Below are positions 1-7,738 of a stretch of 64,000 bases of DNA, piece after piece. The notes beneath the pieces are model-generated. The model saw only the letters and a list, made by a program, of their open reading frames with translations. It ran no database searches and was not told the DNA's origin. The DNA comes from Sulfurimonas sp. HSL-1656. Its GTDB lineage: Bacteria; Campylobacterota; Campylobacteria; Campylobacterales; Sulfurimonadaceae. The stretch lies in NCBI RefSeq assembly GCF_039645585.1, contig NZ_CP147915.1, positions 310,001 through 374,000 of the forward strand, read 5' to 3'. Each line of letters starts with the position of its first letter. Position 1 is the first letter of the stretch. Both the position numbers and the translations under genes were made by a program.

Positions 1-433
1 TGAACCCGATGCCGAAGTAGCTGATCATCACGGGGAGCCAGGGGAGTTTGATGGCCCGGGCATAGAAGAAGGCGACGATGAGGCCGTCGCGGGCCCCCTG
101 GCTCCGCAGGTCGGCGAGCATGGGATACCAGACATAACCGGGGCCGTGGCTGAGGATCCCGCCGAAGAGGGCGATGAACCAGCCGTGGAGCCGTGAACCT
201 TCGCCGAGGTGTTTCGCGATGCTCTTGGGCTTGAGGAAGGTGTTGAGCAGGGCGGTGAGGAAAAAGACGACGAGCAGGATCGGCAGGATTTTCATCAGGA
301 TGCCGAGACTCTCCTCCGCCGCCGCCAGGGTTGTGTCGGGGGCGAACAGGGCGGCCGCGCCGTAGAGCAGGAGGGTGACGGCGAGCAGGATGCAGCCGTT
401 GCATTTCAGTGCGGGGGCCGGTGCTTTTTTCAC
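1..433 (-). CDS. COG0701 (DUF318) permease half, truncated by the window edge
   Basis: Integral membrane permease half; the 3' end lies outside the window. About 144 residues are visible from a GTG start that overlaps the stop of the upstream half-gene by four bases (GTGA). A hydrophobic segment follows a short N-terminal CNGC stretch, and later come SHGPGYVWYP and FYARAIKLPW, which match the signature block of the COG0701/PF03773 permease family. Full-length members have about 320-380 residues with two homologous halves, like the one at 24552-25703; here each half is a separate gene. The pair probably forms one transporter. Family members have been linked to metal or oxyanion export, but the substrate here cannot be read from the sequence. 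Confidence 0.7.
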   Translation of the reverse strand, partial: MKKAPAPALKCNGCILLAVTLLLYGAAALFAPDTTLAAAEESLGILMKILPILLVVFFLTALLNTFLKPKSIAKHLGEGSRLHGWFIALFGGILSHGPGYVWYPMLADLRSQGARDGLIVAFFYARAIKLPWLPVMISYFGIGF

Positions 434-861
434 GAGAGCCCCTGCAGCGTCAAAGCCGTGGCGAAACCGATCAGCATCGCGAAAACGAAGCTGAGCAGGT
501 TGCGGATAACGGTGAAGCGTTTGCCGAAGAGGGAGGCCTCCAGCGGCAGCTGGATGATCCCGAGGGTCACCCACGCCAGGATAAAGGCGGTCACGGCATA
601 GAGCGATATCCCCTCGCCGAGCAGTTCGCCGCCGATAATGTAGCTGATGACGGGCTGGCCGATGGAGATCCCGCCGATGACGGTCCCGATGAAGGTGTCA
701 AGGAGGGGGGTGCCGCTGAAGAGGGTGCGAAGCATCTCCGGGGAGACGAAGGCCTGGAAAAGCCCGACCAGGCCGATGACGGCGAGGAGCATCGGCGTCA
801 TGGTCGCAAGGGAGCGCAGGGCTTTGGAAAAGGCCTCTTTGGCGCGGGAGTTCTCTTTCAT
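430..861 (-). CDS. COG0701 (DUF318) permease half, first gene of a split pair
   Basis: 143-residue membrane protein with about four hydrophobic segments. The start is taken at the ATG beginning MKENSRAKEA, because the upstream extension to 936 is basic and unlike the family. The stretch GGISIGQPVISYIIGGELL and the polar residues within membrane segments fit a half-size PF03773 permease. It is followed by the second half at a GTGA overlap, so the two are probably made in fixed ratio and assemble as a heterodimer. It lies 37 bases beyond the cytochrome bd genes on the same strand and may share their transcript. Function beyond membrane transport is not inferred. Confidence 0.65.
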   Translation of the reverse strand: MKENSRAKEAFSKALRSLATMTPMLLAVIGLVGLFQAFVSPEMLRTLFSGTPLLDTFIGTVIGGISIGQPVISYIIGGELLGEGISLYAVTAFILAWVTLGIIQLPLEASLFGKRFTVIRNLLSFVFAMLIGFATALTLQGLS

Positions 862-898
862 AACTACGATTGTAGCGAAACCCCTGCGGCAAAAGGGG

Positions 899-1018
899 TC
901 ACGACTGCTCTTTTTCGCGGCGGGCAATCTCGTCAACGTTGAGGCGGACGAAGCGGTAGCTGACGTAGATGATCAGCGGCCAGGAGGCGAACCAGATAAG
1001 TGAAGAGGTGTAATCCAT
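899..1018 (-). CDS. CydX-like 39-residue single-span membrane protein
   Basis: A 39-residue ORF begins MDYTSSLIWF ten bases after cydB, on the same strand. It has one hydrophobic span (IWFASWPLIIYVSYRFV) followed by a charged tail (DEIARREKEQ), the size and layout of the CydX/CydS subunits that stabilise the haem sites of cytochrome bd oxidases. Direct similarity to the proteobacterial CydX sequence is weak, so the call rests on size, topology and position. The alternative is an unrelated small membrane protein. Confidence 0.5.
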   Translation of the reverse strand: MDYTSSLIWFASWPLIIYVSYRFVRLNVDEIARREKEQS

Positions 1019-1028
1019 AACGGGCTCC

Positions 1029-2162
1029 TTAATAGTTGTGCGCGTCGGGCGCGTTGATCTCGTCTTCGGTGATCTTGACCCGGTCCATCGCACGCCAGGC
1101 GTAGGCGATGTAGGCGAGGACGAAGGGCACCATCAGCGAGACGTAGCTCATCACGGTCAGCGTATAGAGGCTGCCCGAGGCATTCTCGATCGTGAGCGAG
1201 TGCTGGAGGTCGTGCGTCGAGGGGTAGAAGGCCGTCCCGTTGAAGCCGACGGCGAGCAGCACCGCCATAACGGTCAGCACGATTCCGACCCCGTTGGTCC
1301 AGGCGCAGCAGCTCTTGCCGCGGAAGACCGTGTTGAAGACCGAGAGCAGGACCATGACGACCCCGGCGAGGAACATGATGCCCACTACGGGCATCTCGAT
1401 GAAGTTCCAGAAGTATTTATTCGGCACCATCGATACCGTTTTGGTGGCGGCATCGTAGGCAAAACCGTCTTTGAGGAAGATCCACGCGACGAAGCCGAGG
1501 AAGAACGGCAGGAACCAGACGATGTTGCGTTTGATCATCGTGCGGGCCTTGGCCTCGATCGGGGCATGGTCGATGCTCGAGATGAAATACATCCCGGCTG
1601 CGATGCGCACAAGGAAGAGCAGTGCGAATCCGAGCAGGTAGTTCATCGGGTTCAGTAGCGCTTCAAGGCCCCGAGCGCCACCCTGCCAGTGGACGAAGTT
1701 ATTGTCATCGAGGGCGAAATCCGCACCGCTGAAGAAGGTGCTGATGGCGATGCCGAGCAGCACGACGCCGAGGCTGCCGTTGATGTAGAGGAACGCTTCG
1801 TAGGTCTTCTGCCCCAGGACGTTGTCGGGCTTTTTGCGGTACTCGTAGCTGACCGCCTGGATGATAAAACAGAAGAGGATGACCATCCAGACCCAGTACG
1901 CCCCGCCGAAGCTCGTGGCGTAAAAGAGGGGAAAGGCGGCAAAGAGCGCCCCGCCGAAAAGGACCAGGGTCGTAAAGCCGAGCTCCCATTTGCGCCCCAG
2001 GGAGTTGACGAGCATCGTCTTCTCCGTTTCGTTACGGCTCAGCTGATTCAGCACGGTCTGTCCCCCCTGGATAAACATGATATAGACAAAGAGTCCGCCC
2101 AGCAGGCTGATGATGATCCACCAGTACTGCTGCAATTGTAAAAAGGTGAGTGCTTCAAACAT
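1029..2162 (-). CDS. cydB: Cytochrome bd ubiquinol oxidase subunit II
   Basis: 377 residues, close to the usual CydB length of about 380. The start MFEALTFLQLQQYWW is taken because its ATG shares one base with the cydA stop (TGATG); upstream sequence in this frame is not CydB-like. About eight to nine transmembrane segments are visible, with the family stretches YEYRKKPDNVLGQKTYE and GFNGTAFYPS. Subunit II supports the haem-bearing CydA in oxidising quinol and reducing oxygen to water in the inner membrane with high oxygen affinity. It is translationally coupled to cydA and followed by the CydX-like gene. Confidence 0.95.
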   Translation of the reverse strand: MFEALTFLQLQQYWWIIISLLGGLFVYIMFIQGGQTVLNQLSRNETEKTMLVNSLGRKWELGFTTLVLFGGALFAAFPLFYATSFGGAYWVWMVILFCFIIQAVSYEYRKKPDNVLGQKTYEAFLYINGSLGVVLLGIAISTFFSGADFALDDNNFVHWQGGARGLEALLNPMNYLLGFALLFLVRIAAGMYFISSIDHAPIEAKARTMIKRNIVWFLPFFLGFVAWIFLKDGFAYDAATKTVSMVPNKYFWNFIEMPVVGIMFLAGVVMVLLSVFNTVFRGKSCCAWTNGVGIVLTVMAVLLAVGFNGTAFYPSTHDLQHSLTIENASGSLYTLTVMSYVSLMVPFVLAYIAYAWRAMDRVKITEDEINAPDAHNY

Positions 2163-3700
2163 CAGTGGTCTCCTCCGTCGGGTCCGATTTTGATCTGGCG
2201 GAGCATGATCTTGATCTCCGCGACGAGCAGCGCCGTAAAGAGCGCCGCGAACATCCAGAAGGTCGTCTGGACGCTGCTGCTCGAGATGTCCGTCATCGCG
2301 ATGCCGACGGGCAGCAGGTCTTGCACGGCCCAGGGCTGGCGGCCGACCTCGGCGACGATCCAGCCCGCCTCGGCGGCGATGTAGCCCAGCGGGATCGACC
2401 AGATGGCGAGCCAAAGGAGTTTGCGGAAGCGGGTGATCTCGTTGGCCATCGTCAGGTAGAGCAGGGCAAGGAACAGGAGAATGAACCAGCTCCCCAGTCC
2501 GACCATGACGTGGAAGCTGTAGAACGTGAGGGCGATCGGCGGGACGATGTCCTCGGGTTTGTCGAGGTAGCCGTAGCCGAAGTCGGCGATGTTCGCTTCG
2601 AGCACCGTGCGCGCTTCGGCCGCACCCGCTTCGTCACCCGCTTTCACGGCTGTTTTATACTCCTTGAACGCTGCAACCGCTGTCTTGCCGCGGTCGATCC
2701 GCGCCTGCGCCGGTTCGATGCCGTGCTTTTCGTTACCGTAGACGAGGTCGTCGAGACCCGGCACGAAGGCGTCGATATCGTGGTAGCCCAGGAATGAGAG
2801 GGCGTAGGGGATCTCGATGTCGCCGTAGAACTCGTGGCGGTCGTCGCCGAGCTCTTTGTCGGGGTTGAGGATACCGAAGGCGATGATGCCCGCGCGGGTC
2901 TCGCCTTTGTAGAGCCCTTCCATCGCGGCCAGTTTGACCGGCTGTTTCTGCGCGACGTTGTAGGCGCTCTCATCCCCGCTGAGTGCCAGGAAGAGCGACA
3001 CAAGCAGGCCGAAGGAGGCGCCGACGACCATGCTGCGCTTGGCAATAAGCGTGTCGCGGTTCTTCAGCAGGTACCAGCCGGAGATCCCGACGACGAAAAG
3101 TCCGGCGATGACGTAGCCGCTGCTGATGGTGTGCAGGAACTTGGACATCGCTACCGGGGAGAGGATGACATCCCAGAAGTTGGCCATCTCGTTACGGGCG
3201 GTGTCCGGGTTGAAGGCCATGCCGACGGGGTACTGCATCCAGCCGTTGGCGACAAGGATCCAGAGTGCGGAGAGGTTCGAACCGACGGCGACGAGCCAGG
3301 TGGAGAGGAGGTGGAACCCCTTGCTCACCTTGTCCCAGCCGAAGAACATGACGGCGAAGAAGGTCGACTCCATGAAGAAGGCGAGGATCCCCTCCACGGC
3401 CAGCGGCGCGCCGAAGATGTCGCCGACGAACCAGGAGTAGTTGGCCCAGTTGGTCCCGAACTCGAACTCCATGATCAGCCCCGTCGCGACGCCGACGGCG
3501 AAGTTGATGGCGAAGAGCGTCATCCAGAACTTCGTCGCCCGCTTCCACTGCGGGTCGTTGGTGCGGACATAGAGCGTCTCCATGATCGCGACGATAAACG
3601 AGAGTCCCAGGGTGAGGGGGACGAACAGGAAGTGGTAGATCGCCGTCAGGGCAAACTGGGCCCGTGCCCAGTCAACGCTTGCGGCCGTTTCATACAGCAT
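2162..3700 (-). CDS. cydA: Cytochrome bd ubiquinol oxidase subunit I
   Basis: 512 residues. Landmarks are the N-terminal RAQFALTAIYHFLFVP with the haem histidine, the quinol-side GRQPWAVQDLLP near residue 415, and a long Q-loop between about residues 255 and 385. The loop is of the L-type, as in Escherichia coli. CydA binds haems b558, b595 and d and is the site of quinol oxidation and oxygen reduction. It is followed by cydB with a one-base overlap. A small hairpin (3726-3741, TGCCG/CGGCA) lies in the 97-base gap to the upstream DUF4492 gene, so cydA could have its own control. Confidence 0.97.
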   Translation of the reverse strand: MLYETAASVDWARAQFALTAIYHFLFVPLTLGLSFIVAIMETLYVRTNDPQWKRATKFWMTLFAINFAVGVATGLIMEFEFGTNWANYSWFVGDIFGAPLAVEGILAFFMESTFFAVMFFGWDKVSKGFHLLSTWLVAVGSNLSALWILVANGWMQYPVGMAFNPDTARNEMANFWDVILSPVAMSKFLHTISSGYVIAGLFVVGISGWYLLKNRDTLIAKRSMVVGASFGLLVSLFLALSGDESAYNVAQKQPVKLAAMEGLYKGETRAGIIAFGILNPDKELGDDRHEFYGDIEIPYALSFLGYHDIDAFVPGLDDLVYGNEKHGIEPAQARIDRGKTAVAAFKEYKTAVKAGDEAGAAEARTVLEANIADFGYGYLDKPEDIVPPIALTFYSFHVMVGLGSWFILLFLALLYLTMANEITRFRKLLWLAIWSIPLGYIAAEAGWIVAEVGRQPWAVQDLLPVGIAMTDISSSSVQTTFWMFAALFTALLVAEIKIMLRQIKIGPDGGDH

Positions 3701-3797
3701 TAATTATCCTTTTCAATTTCATTTTTGCCGTGCTTTCGGCATGCCTTGCCTCTTGATGGGGCGCAGGGGGTGTCAAAATCGGGCGTGAATCGTTTGA

Positions 3798-4007
3798 TTA
3801 CGGTGTGTTCATCAGTTGCCGGCTTACGAACTCCTGCCGTGCTTCGTCACTGTCGAAACGGCTCTGCAGGGTATCGCTGAAAAAGAGGACTTTGATCACA
3901 CCGAAAAGAATGAGCAGTTTGACAGCCACGACGGTCCAGAGCGTACGGCCCAGCCGCATGGCGTTGAACCCGTCACGGTAAAAACGGTAGAGGGCTGCCA
4001 GTTTCAT
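3798..4007 (-). CDS. DUF4492 small membrane protein, cytochrome bd-associated
   Basis: 69 residues with one strong membrane span (LWTVVAVKLLILFGVIKVLFF) and the N-terminal block FYRDGFNAMRLGRTLW typical of DUF4492. Family members are usually encoded immediately upstream of cydAB in Campylobacterota and Bacteroidota, as here, and presumably help assembly or activity of the bd oxidase. It follows the NifX-like gene by 12 bases and precedes cydA by 97 bases, linking the redox-protein cluster to the oxidase genes. Confidence 0.85.
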   Translation of the reverse strand: MKLAALYRFYRDGFNAMRLGRTLWTVVAVKLLILFGVIKVLFFSDTLQSRFDSDEARQEFVSRQLMNTP

Positions 4008-4019
4008 TTTTTTCCTTGT

Positions 4020-4385
4020 TCAGTGGGTGGAACAGGTCCCTTTGCCGCCGAGGGCGCCGAGGGCGTTTTGCATGAGGCGCTCGACGGAGTCGCGCACCGT
4101 CGGCGATTCACGGTCGACATAAACGGAGAGCCCCGCCTGTTCAAACCCTTTGGCCGGGGAGCCGCCGATACCCGAAACGACCAGGGCGTCGGGGTGCAGG
4201 GCCATGATATTGGAGACGGCGTTGCCGCAGCCCCCGGCATCGTGGCCCGGGTTGACGATACCTTCGACATCCATTATACGATTATTTTCGACGGTGACGA
4301 GGGTGTAGAACTTCGCTTTGCCGAAATGCGCTCCGCGGCGGGAGAGGAATCCCATGTCCTCATCGGTCGGAAATACGATTTTCAT
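4020..4385 (-). CDS. NifX/NifB C-terminal-like (FeMo cofactor-binding fold) protein
   Basis: 121 residues of the dinitrogenase iron-molybdenum cofactor-binding superfamily. The N-terminus IVFPTDEDMGFLSRRGAHFGKA and the central GGCGNAVSNIMALHPDALVVSGIGGSPAKGFEQAG are the family core. The C-terminus ends in GGKGTCSTH, which could bind metal. No nitrogenase genes are nearby, so this is more likely a stand-alone metal-cluster or sulfur-related carrier. It overlaps its paralog upstream by four bases (ATGA), making an obligate pair. Confidence 0.75.
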   Translation of the reverse strand: MKIVFPTDEDMGFLSRRGAHFGKAKFYTLVTVENNRIMDVEGIVNPGHDAGGCGNAVSNIMALHPDALVVSGIGGSPAKGFEQAGLSVYVDRESPTVRDSVERLMQNALGALGGKGTCSTH

Positions 4386-4780
4386 GCTGCTTTCTCCTGT
4401 AAATAATTTTTGACGGCTTCATCGGCGGTTTCGCCGTGTTTCTCACGGATCTTCTTGACGGTGATACCGGCACGGTCGACCGCCTCTTTCATATGCGTTC
4501 CGATCATACGCACGAGCATCATCTCGACACCGGCGAGGTTGGAGAGGCTCTTGCCGTGCCCCTGGATATGTTCCTCGTCTTCGGCGTGGTGATGCCCGTG
4601 GTGGCCGCCGTGCTCTTCATGGTCATGGTGGTCGTGACGGTCGTCATGGGCATGTCCGCTCTGCGGCGCTTCGACGATCCGCTCGAAGACGGTGTCGTCG
4701 AAAAGGGCGTAGTAGGGGGCCTGCCCCGTCCGTTTGACGATTTTGAGGTTTTCACCCTCTACGGGGATTGCGATTTTCAT
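4382..4780 (-). CDS. NifX-like protein with a histidine-rich insertion
   Basis: 132 residues, paralogous to the next gene: IAIPVEGENLKIVKRTGQAPYYALF matches the start of the same fold. Between about residues 40 and 73 there is a His/Asp-rich insert (HDDRHDHHDHEEHGG and following) likely to bind Ni, Zn, Cu or Co. It resumes with LSNLAGVEMMLVRMIGTHMKEAVDRAGI, the usual C-terminal half. The ATGA overlaps on both sides place it in one translationally coupled unit with a secreted rhodanese and the second NifX-like protein. The role is unknown; metal buffering or cluster delivery is inference. Confidence 0.7.
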   Translation of the reverse strand: MKIAIPVEGENLKIVKRTGQAPYYALFDDTVFERIVEAPQSGHAHDDRHDHHDHEEHGGHHGHHHAEDEEHIQGHGKSLSNLAGVEMMLVRMIGTHMKEAVDRAGITVKKIREKHGETADEAVKNYLQEKAA

Positions 4781-5250
4781 TTTTCATCCTTTAACGGTGC
4801 GTTTTTGGTCGTATCGGAAGCGGCGAGCGCGACGATGCCCCCTTTGAGAACCTGCACGTTCTTGATCCCGATCATCTTGAGGCCCATGGCCGCCATCGTC
4901 GCCCGCGTGCCGGAGTAGCAGACGAGGACGATCGGGCGGTCCGTGGGGAGGGTGTCGAGGTTCGGCTTTTCGAACAGATGCTCGACGGGGACATGTCTGC
5001 TTCCTGTGCCGCCCAGAGCGACGACGGAGGCTTCCCCTTCGGTCCGGATGTCGAGCAGGAGCATCGGTTTGGCTTCACGCAGCATCTTCATGACGTCGTC
5101 GGCCTTGACGAAGAGCGTCGAGTTGGCGCACGCCTTGTGGGTCATGTGGGAGAAGAAGCCGTTGAATTCGGCGGCTTTTGCGGCGTCGTAGGCGAGCGCG
5201 GATGCGCTCAGTGCGCTCAGTGCGATCAGGGAGATCACTGTTTTTCTCAT
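4777..5250 (-). CDS. Secreted rhodanese-domain protein
   Basis: 157 residues. An N-terminal signal peptide (MRKTVISLIALSALSASALA) predicts export. The single rhodanese domain includes LLLDIRTEGE and the active-site loop VCYSGTRATMAAMGLKMIG, with cysteine at about residue 111. Rhodaneses carry sulfane sulfur as a cysteine persulfide, so a periplasmic copy fits an organism that handles reduced sulfur. It overlaps the His-rich NifX-like gene by four bases and follows a second rhodanese lacking a signal peptide. Confidence 0.85.
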   Translation of the reverse strand: MRKTVISLIALSALSASALAYDAAKAAEFNGFFSHMTHKACANSTLFVKADDVMKMLREAKPMLLLDIRTEGEASVVALGGTGSRHVPVEHLFEKPNLDTLPTDRPIVLVCYSGTRATMAAMGLKMIGIKNVQVLKGGIVALAASDTTKNAPLKDEK

Positions 5251-5278
5251 GCGGTTTTTCCTTCGTATGGTGTCGGCA

Positions 5279-5674
5279 TCAGCGGCCGGTGTGGGCGTAG
5301 TGCGCTTCGATCAGCGCGGTGATGCTTGTGTCGAGCACGTAAACATTGGCATAGCCCATCATCTCGAGGTAGGCCATGACGCGGTTGCCGAACCACCCTT
5401 TGACGCAGGCGGTGATAATGGGGGTCGTTTTGTCTTCAGGCAGCAGCTCCAGGGAGGCGGCAAATGCCGGGTAGGGTGCGTAATAGGCATTTTTGATCCC
5501 CGCTTCCTGGGCGTTTTCGCCCTCCACCTTCGCCGGCGGCCGGACGTCAAAGAGCACGGCACCGGCATCCATCAGCAGTTCCCGCGCCTTGTGCAGGTCG
5601 ATATGGCCGAGGTTTTCTTTGGCGACATCGTTGGCGATAATGGACGCCAGACGCTCATTGAAATTCTCATTCAT
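5279..5674 (-). CDS. Cytoplasmic rhodanese-like protein
   Basis: 131 residues without a signal peptide. AGAVLFDVRPPAKVEG and the catalytic loop TACVKGWFGNRVMAYLEMMGY identify the rhodanese fold, with the active cysteine in CVKGWFGN. It is the first gene of the run rhodanese, secreted rhodanese, two NifX-like proteins, DUF4492, cydAB. A TATAAT on the minus strand at 5705-5710 lies 31 bases upstream of its start. Together the two rhodaneses may hand sulfur across the membrane, but that is inference from location only. Confidence 0.8.
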   Translation of the reverse strand: MNENFNERLASIIANDVAKENLGHIDLHKARELLMDAGAVLFDVRPPAKVEGENAQEAGIKNAYYAPYPAFAASLELLPEDKTTPIITACVKGWFGNRVMAYLEMMGYANVYVLDTSITALIEAHYAHTGR

Positions 5675-5704
5675 TTTTACTCCTTATGCAAATAATCTGA
5701 CAGC

Positions 5705-5710
5705 ATTATA
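5705..5710 (-). promoter_or_regulatory. -10 hexamer upstream of the rhodanese/NifX/cyd run
   Basis: On the minus strand the sequence reads TATAAT within TATTATAATGC, 31 bases before the ATG of the first rhodanese. No convincing -35 box is seen. Upstream lies an AT-rich stretch with an ATAAAA/TTTTAT inverted pair that might also end the neighbouring peptidase transcript. Confidence 0.45.
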
Positions 5711-5802
5711 ATACCTGACGATTAAACCAAAATAAAATTGTAGTTTTATCGTCATTTGAGAGTGGTTTTCAATTCGATAAGGCGATCTTACGGGGTGGAG
5801 TG

Positions 5803-6615
5803 TCAGCCGTAGTAGGCGGAAAAGAGGGTGTGGAGTTCGGGGTAGTGGTGTGCAAAAGCGTCGGGCTGCGTAAAGTACCGTTCGGAAGCGACGGCAAAAA
5901 ACTCGGCCATGTCCGTGGCCGCGTAGGTACCGAGGAGATGCTGCTTTTCGTTCAGGTGCCCGTGCTCCGTGGCGGCCGTGAGGTGCTTGAACTCCCGCGC
6001 CATGTGGTGCTCCCACTGGGGGGCGCTCTCTTTGGGAAGCAACGGAACGCCGTCGGTCAGCCCGTCTTCGAAGTCCAGGAGATGGGCGAATTCGTGAATG
6101 ACGACGTTGTATTCGGAGGGGTGGTAGGCTTCGGCCTCCACGTCGGGCCAGGCGAAGACGACGGTGTCGTGGGAGGATTGCCCGTCGAGGACAGCGCGCT
6201 GTTCTGAGACGATCCCGCCGTAGTCGTGAAACTCGTCGACGACGAAACCGTCGGCGTAGATGATGATACCGCCCAGCGTCGGGTAGTCGTAGGATTCGGG
6301 CCGGTGCCGCACCATTAGGCAGGCGTAAAAGGCGATGACGACTTTCATCTCCTCCGTCACCTCGAGCCCGACCCCGCTATAGGGCTTCGTGTGGACAAAG
6401 CGCAGGACGGCACGTTCGATCTTCCGGCGGGCTTCATGTTCCAGCTGCGGGTAGTGGACCGTCCGCTCCAGATATCGTCGCCACTGCTCGGGAAAAGGCA
6501 TGGTGCGCAGGGTTTCAAGGAGCATTTTTTTCCGGCGGCTGCGGTAAAAGGCGATGAAAGCCCAGATCAAAAACAGTAATAAAAAGATGGATAAAAGCGC
6601 GAGAGGATACGTCAT
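5803..6615 (-). CDS. MtfA/M90-family zinc peptidase-like protein
   Basis: About 270 residues. An N-terminal membrane span (LALLSIFLLLFLIWAFIAFY) precedes a soluble domain with the HEXXH zinc motif VIHEFAHLLDFEDG near residue 173 and a second conserved block ATDMAEFFAVASERYF, as in the MtfA (DUF980) family. E. coli MtfA is a cytosolic peptidase that binds the repressor Mlc; this version is membrane-anchored, as are several homologs. The ATG at 6615 starts the hydrophobic segment directly; a GTG at 6651 is an alternative. Neither has a strong ribosome-binding site. Confidence 0.8.
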   Translation of the reverse strand: MTYPLALLSIFLLLFLIWAFIAFYRSRRKKMLLETLRTMPFPEQWRRYLERTVHYPQLEHEARRKIERAVLRFVHTKPYSGVGLEVTEEMKVVIAFYACLMVRHRPESYDYPTLGGIIIYADGFVVDEFHDYGGIVSEQRAVLDGQSSHDTVVFAWPDVEAEAYHPSEYNVVIHEFAHLLDFEDGLTDGVPLLPKESAPQWEHHMAREFKHLTAATEHGHLNEKQHLLGTYAATDMAEFFAVASERYFTQPDAFAHHYPELHTLFSAYYG

Positions 6616-6732
6616 GGCATGCGCCCGTTCGTTGGAGCAAACGGCCAACACTCCAGGGAGGCCGTCTGATAGTGCAATCTTAACACAGCTTGCTTAGGAG
6701 GGTCTGAGGGGTGCAGGGCCTTCAGGGACGGC

Positions 6733-7443
6733 TTAAGCATCGGCGGGAGAACGCAGGTCGATAAGGCGCGCATCCGGGATCTGCCTTTGGATGATATGGC
6801 CGGCGAGGTCGAACCATGCGACCCCGCTGGCGAGGATCTCCGAATCGGCGGTGACGGCGATGCCATCGCACCGTTTCACTTTTGCATCGACCTCGTCGGC
6901 CGTGAGCGCCTCCATCGGGACGGAGAGCCTCTGCGCGGTGTCATTGACGAGCGCGGCGACCCTTCCGCTGTTGGAAACGGGGCGGTCGAAGAGCCAAAGC
7001 GCCTCGGCGATCCCGGCCGCTTTGAGCGCATGTGCGGCGAGGGAGATGGCCGCCTCGGTCTCGGCCCGCAGGGCGTAAGCGCCGTGGATATTTGCGATGT
7101 CGCGGTAGCAGCCGTCCGTCCCGATAAGGATGATGCCGCCGCCCAGTGCCGTTTCGAGGGTGATAAGCAGGTTGAAACCGTCGATGCAGAGTGTTCGGCC
7201 CCGGAGCGCCTCGAAGGTCAGGGGGGTGTGCCGCGGTGCGCCGTCACCGGCGGTGTGGACGATGGCAAGCCGTTCGCGCTCGACGAGCTGGAAATGGTTG
7301 CCGACCAGCGTCAGGGCGGCCTTGGTGCTGTAGCCGCGCTGCAGCAGCCACGAGAGGTCGCCGACGGCCTGCCGCAGCACGGCAAGCCGTTTCGGATCGA
7401 AAAAGAGGGTGTCTTCGGGGGCCAATCCACGATGTTTGCGCAT
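6733..7443 (-). CDS. DUF434 domain-containing protein
   Basis: 236 residues, soluble. The N-terminus (LAVLRQAVGDLSWLLQRGYSTKAALTLVGNHFQL) is the DUF434 region, and the rest (LCIDGFNLLITLETALGGG, FDRPVSNSGRVAALV, CDGIAVTADSEIL) matches the associated DUF5616-type domain, which resembles a nucleotide- or nuclease-like fold with conserved acidic residues. Function is unknown. Its ATG lies two bases outside the left end of the inverted-repeat element at 7446-7717, and the likely ribosome-binding site (AGAGG, nine bases upstream) lies inside that element. Confidence 0.7.
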   Translation of the reverse strand: MRKHRGLAPEDTLFFDPKRLAVLRQAVGDLSWLLQRGYSTKAALTLVGNHFQLVERERLAIVHTAGDGAPRHTPLTFEALRGRTLCIDGFNLLITLETALGGGIILIGTDGCYRDIANIHGAYALRAETEAAISLAAHALKAAGIAEALWLFDRPVSNSGRVAALVNDTAQRLSVPMEALTADEVDAKVKRCDGIAVTADSEILASGVAWFDLAGHIIQRQIPDARLIDLRSPADA

Positions 7444-7445
7444 TC

Positions 7446-7717
7446 AGGGGTACCTCTAGAAACTCTATGCGCATCTCAGAGAGCTTTGGAAGCGTGAGAT
7501 TTTCTTTGTTTTCGGCGCAGGCCTAGTCTAAGCTAAGTCAAGATGAAAACGGAGGAAAGATCATGCTCCCAAAGCCCTCCCATAGGGCACCGCAGAGAAA
7601 AGCCATACTCGGCGTTGCCACTTTTCGGCTTAGCTTAGGCTAGGCCGTCAAAGCGTCGCCTTGATTATGACATTCTCTGCGGTGCTGAGACCGCATAGGG
7701 TTTCTAGAGATGCCCCT
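7446..7717. repeat. MITE-like element with 33-34 bp terminal inverted repeats
   Basis: The ends 7446-7479 and 7685-7717 are imperfect inverted repeats sharing AGGGG, CTCTAGAAAC and CTATGCG. Internal pairs are 7521-7539 with 7627-7645 (17 of 19 matching) and 7587-7598 with 7674-7685 (12 of 12). A weaker pair, 7481-7494 with 7564-7579, interleaves with these. There is no coding capacity and no clear target-site duplication. It fills almost the whole gap between two divergent genes, like a small non-autonomous transposable element, though a structured regulatory region is possible. Confidence 0.6.
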
Positions 7718-7726
7718 ATATTGTAC

Positions 7727-7732
7727 TATACT
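7727..7732 (+). promoter_or_regulatory. -10-like TATACT directly before rnz
   Basis: TATACT ends immediately before the first ATG of rnz (7733), so a start point six to seven bases downstream would fall at the second ATG (7739). No ribosome-binding site is seen. The upstream region, including any -35 contact, is the right end of the inverted-repeat element. Confidence 0.35.
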
Positions 7733-7738
7733 ATGCGT

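Noticed and set aside
4020-4780. Nitrogen-fixation locus
   Set aside because: The two NifX-like proteins belong to a broad family; no nifHDK, nifE or nifN is seen in the window.
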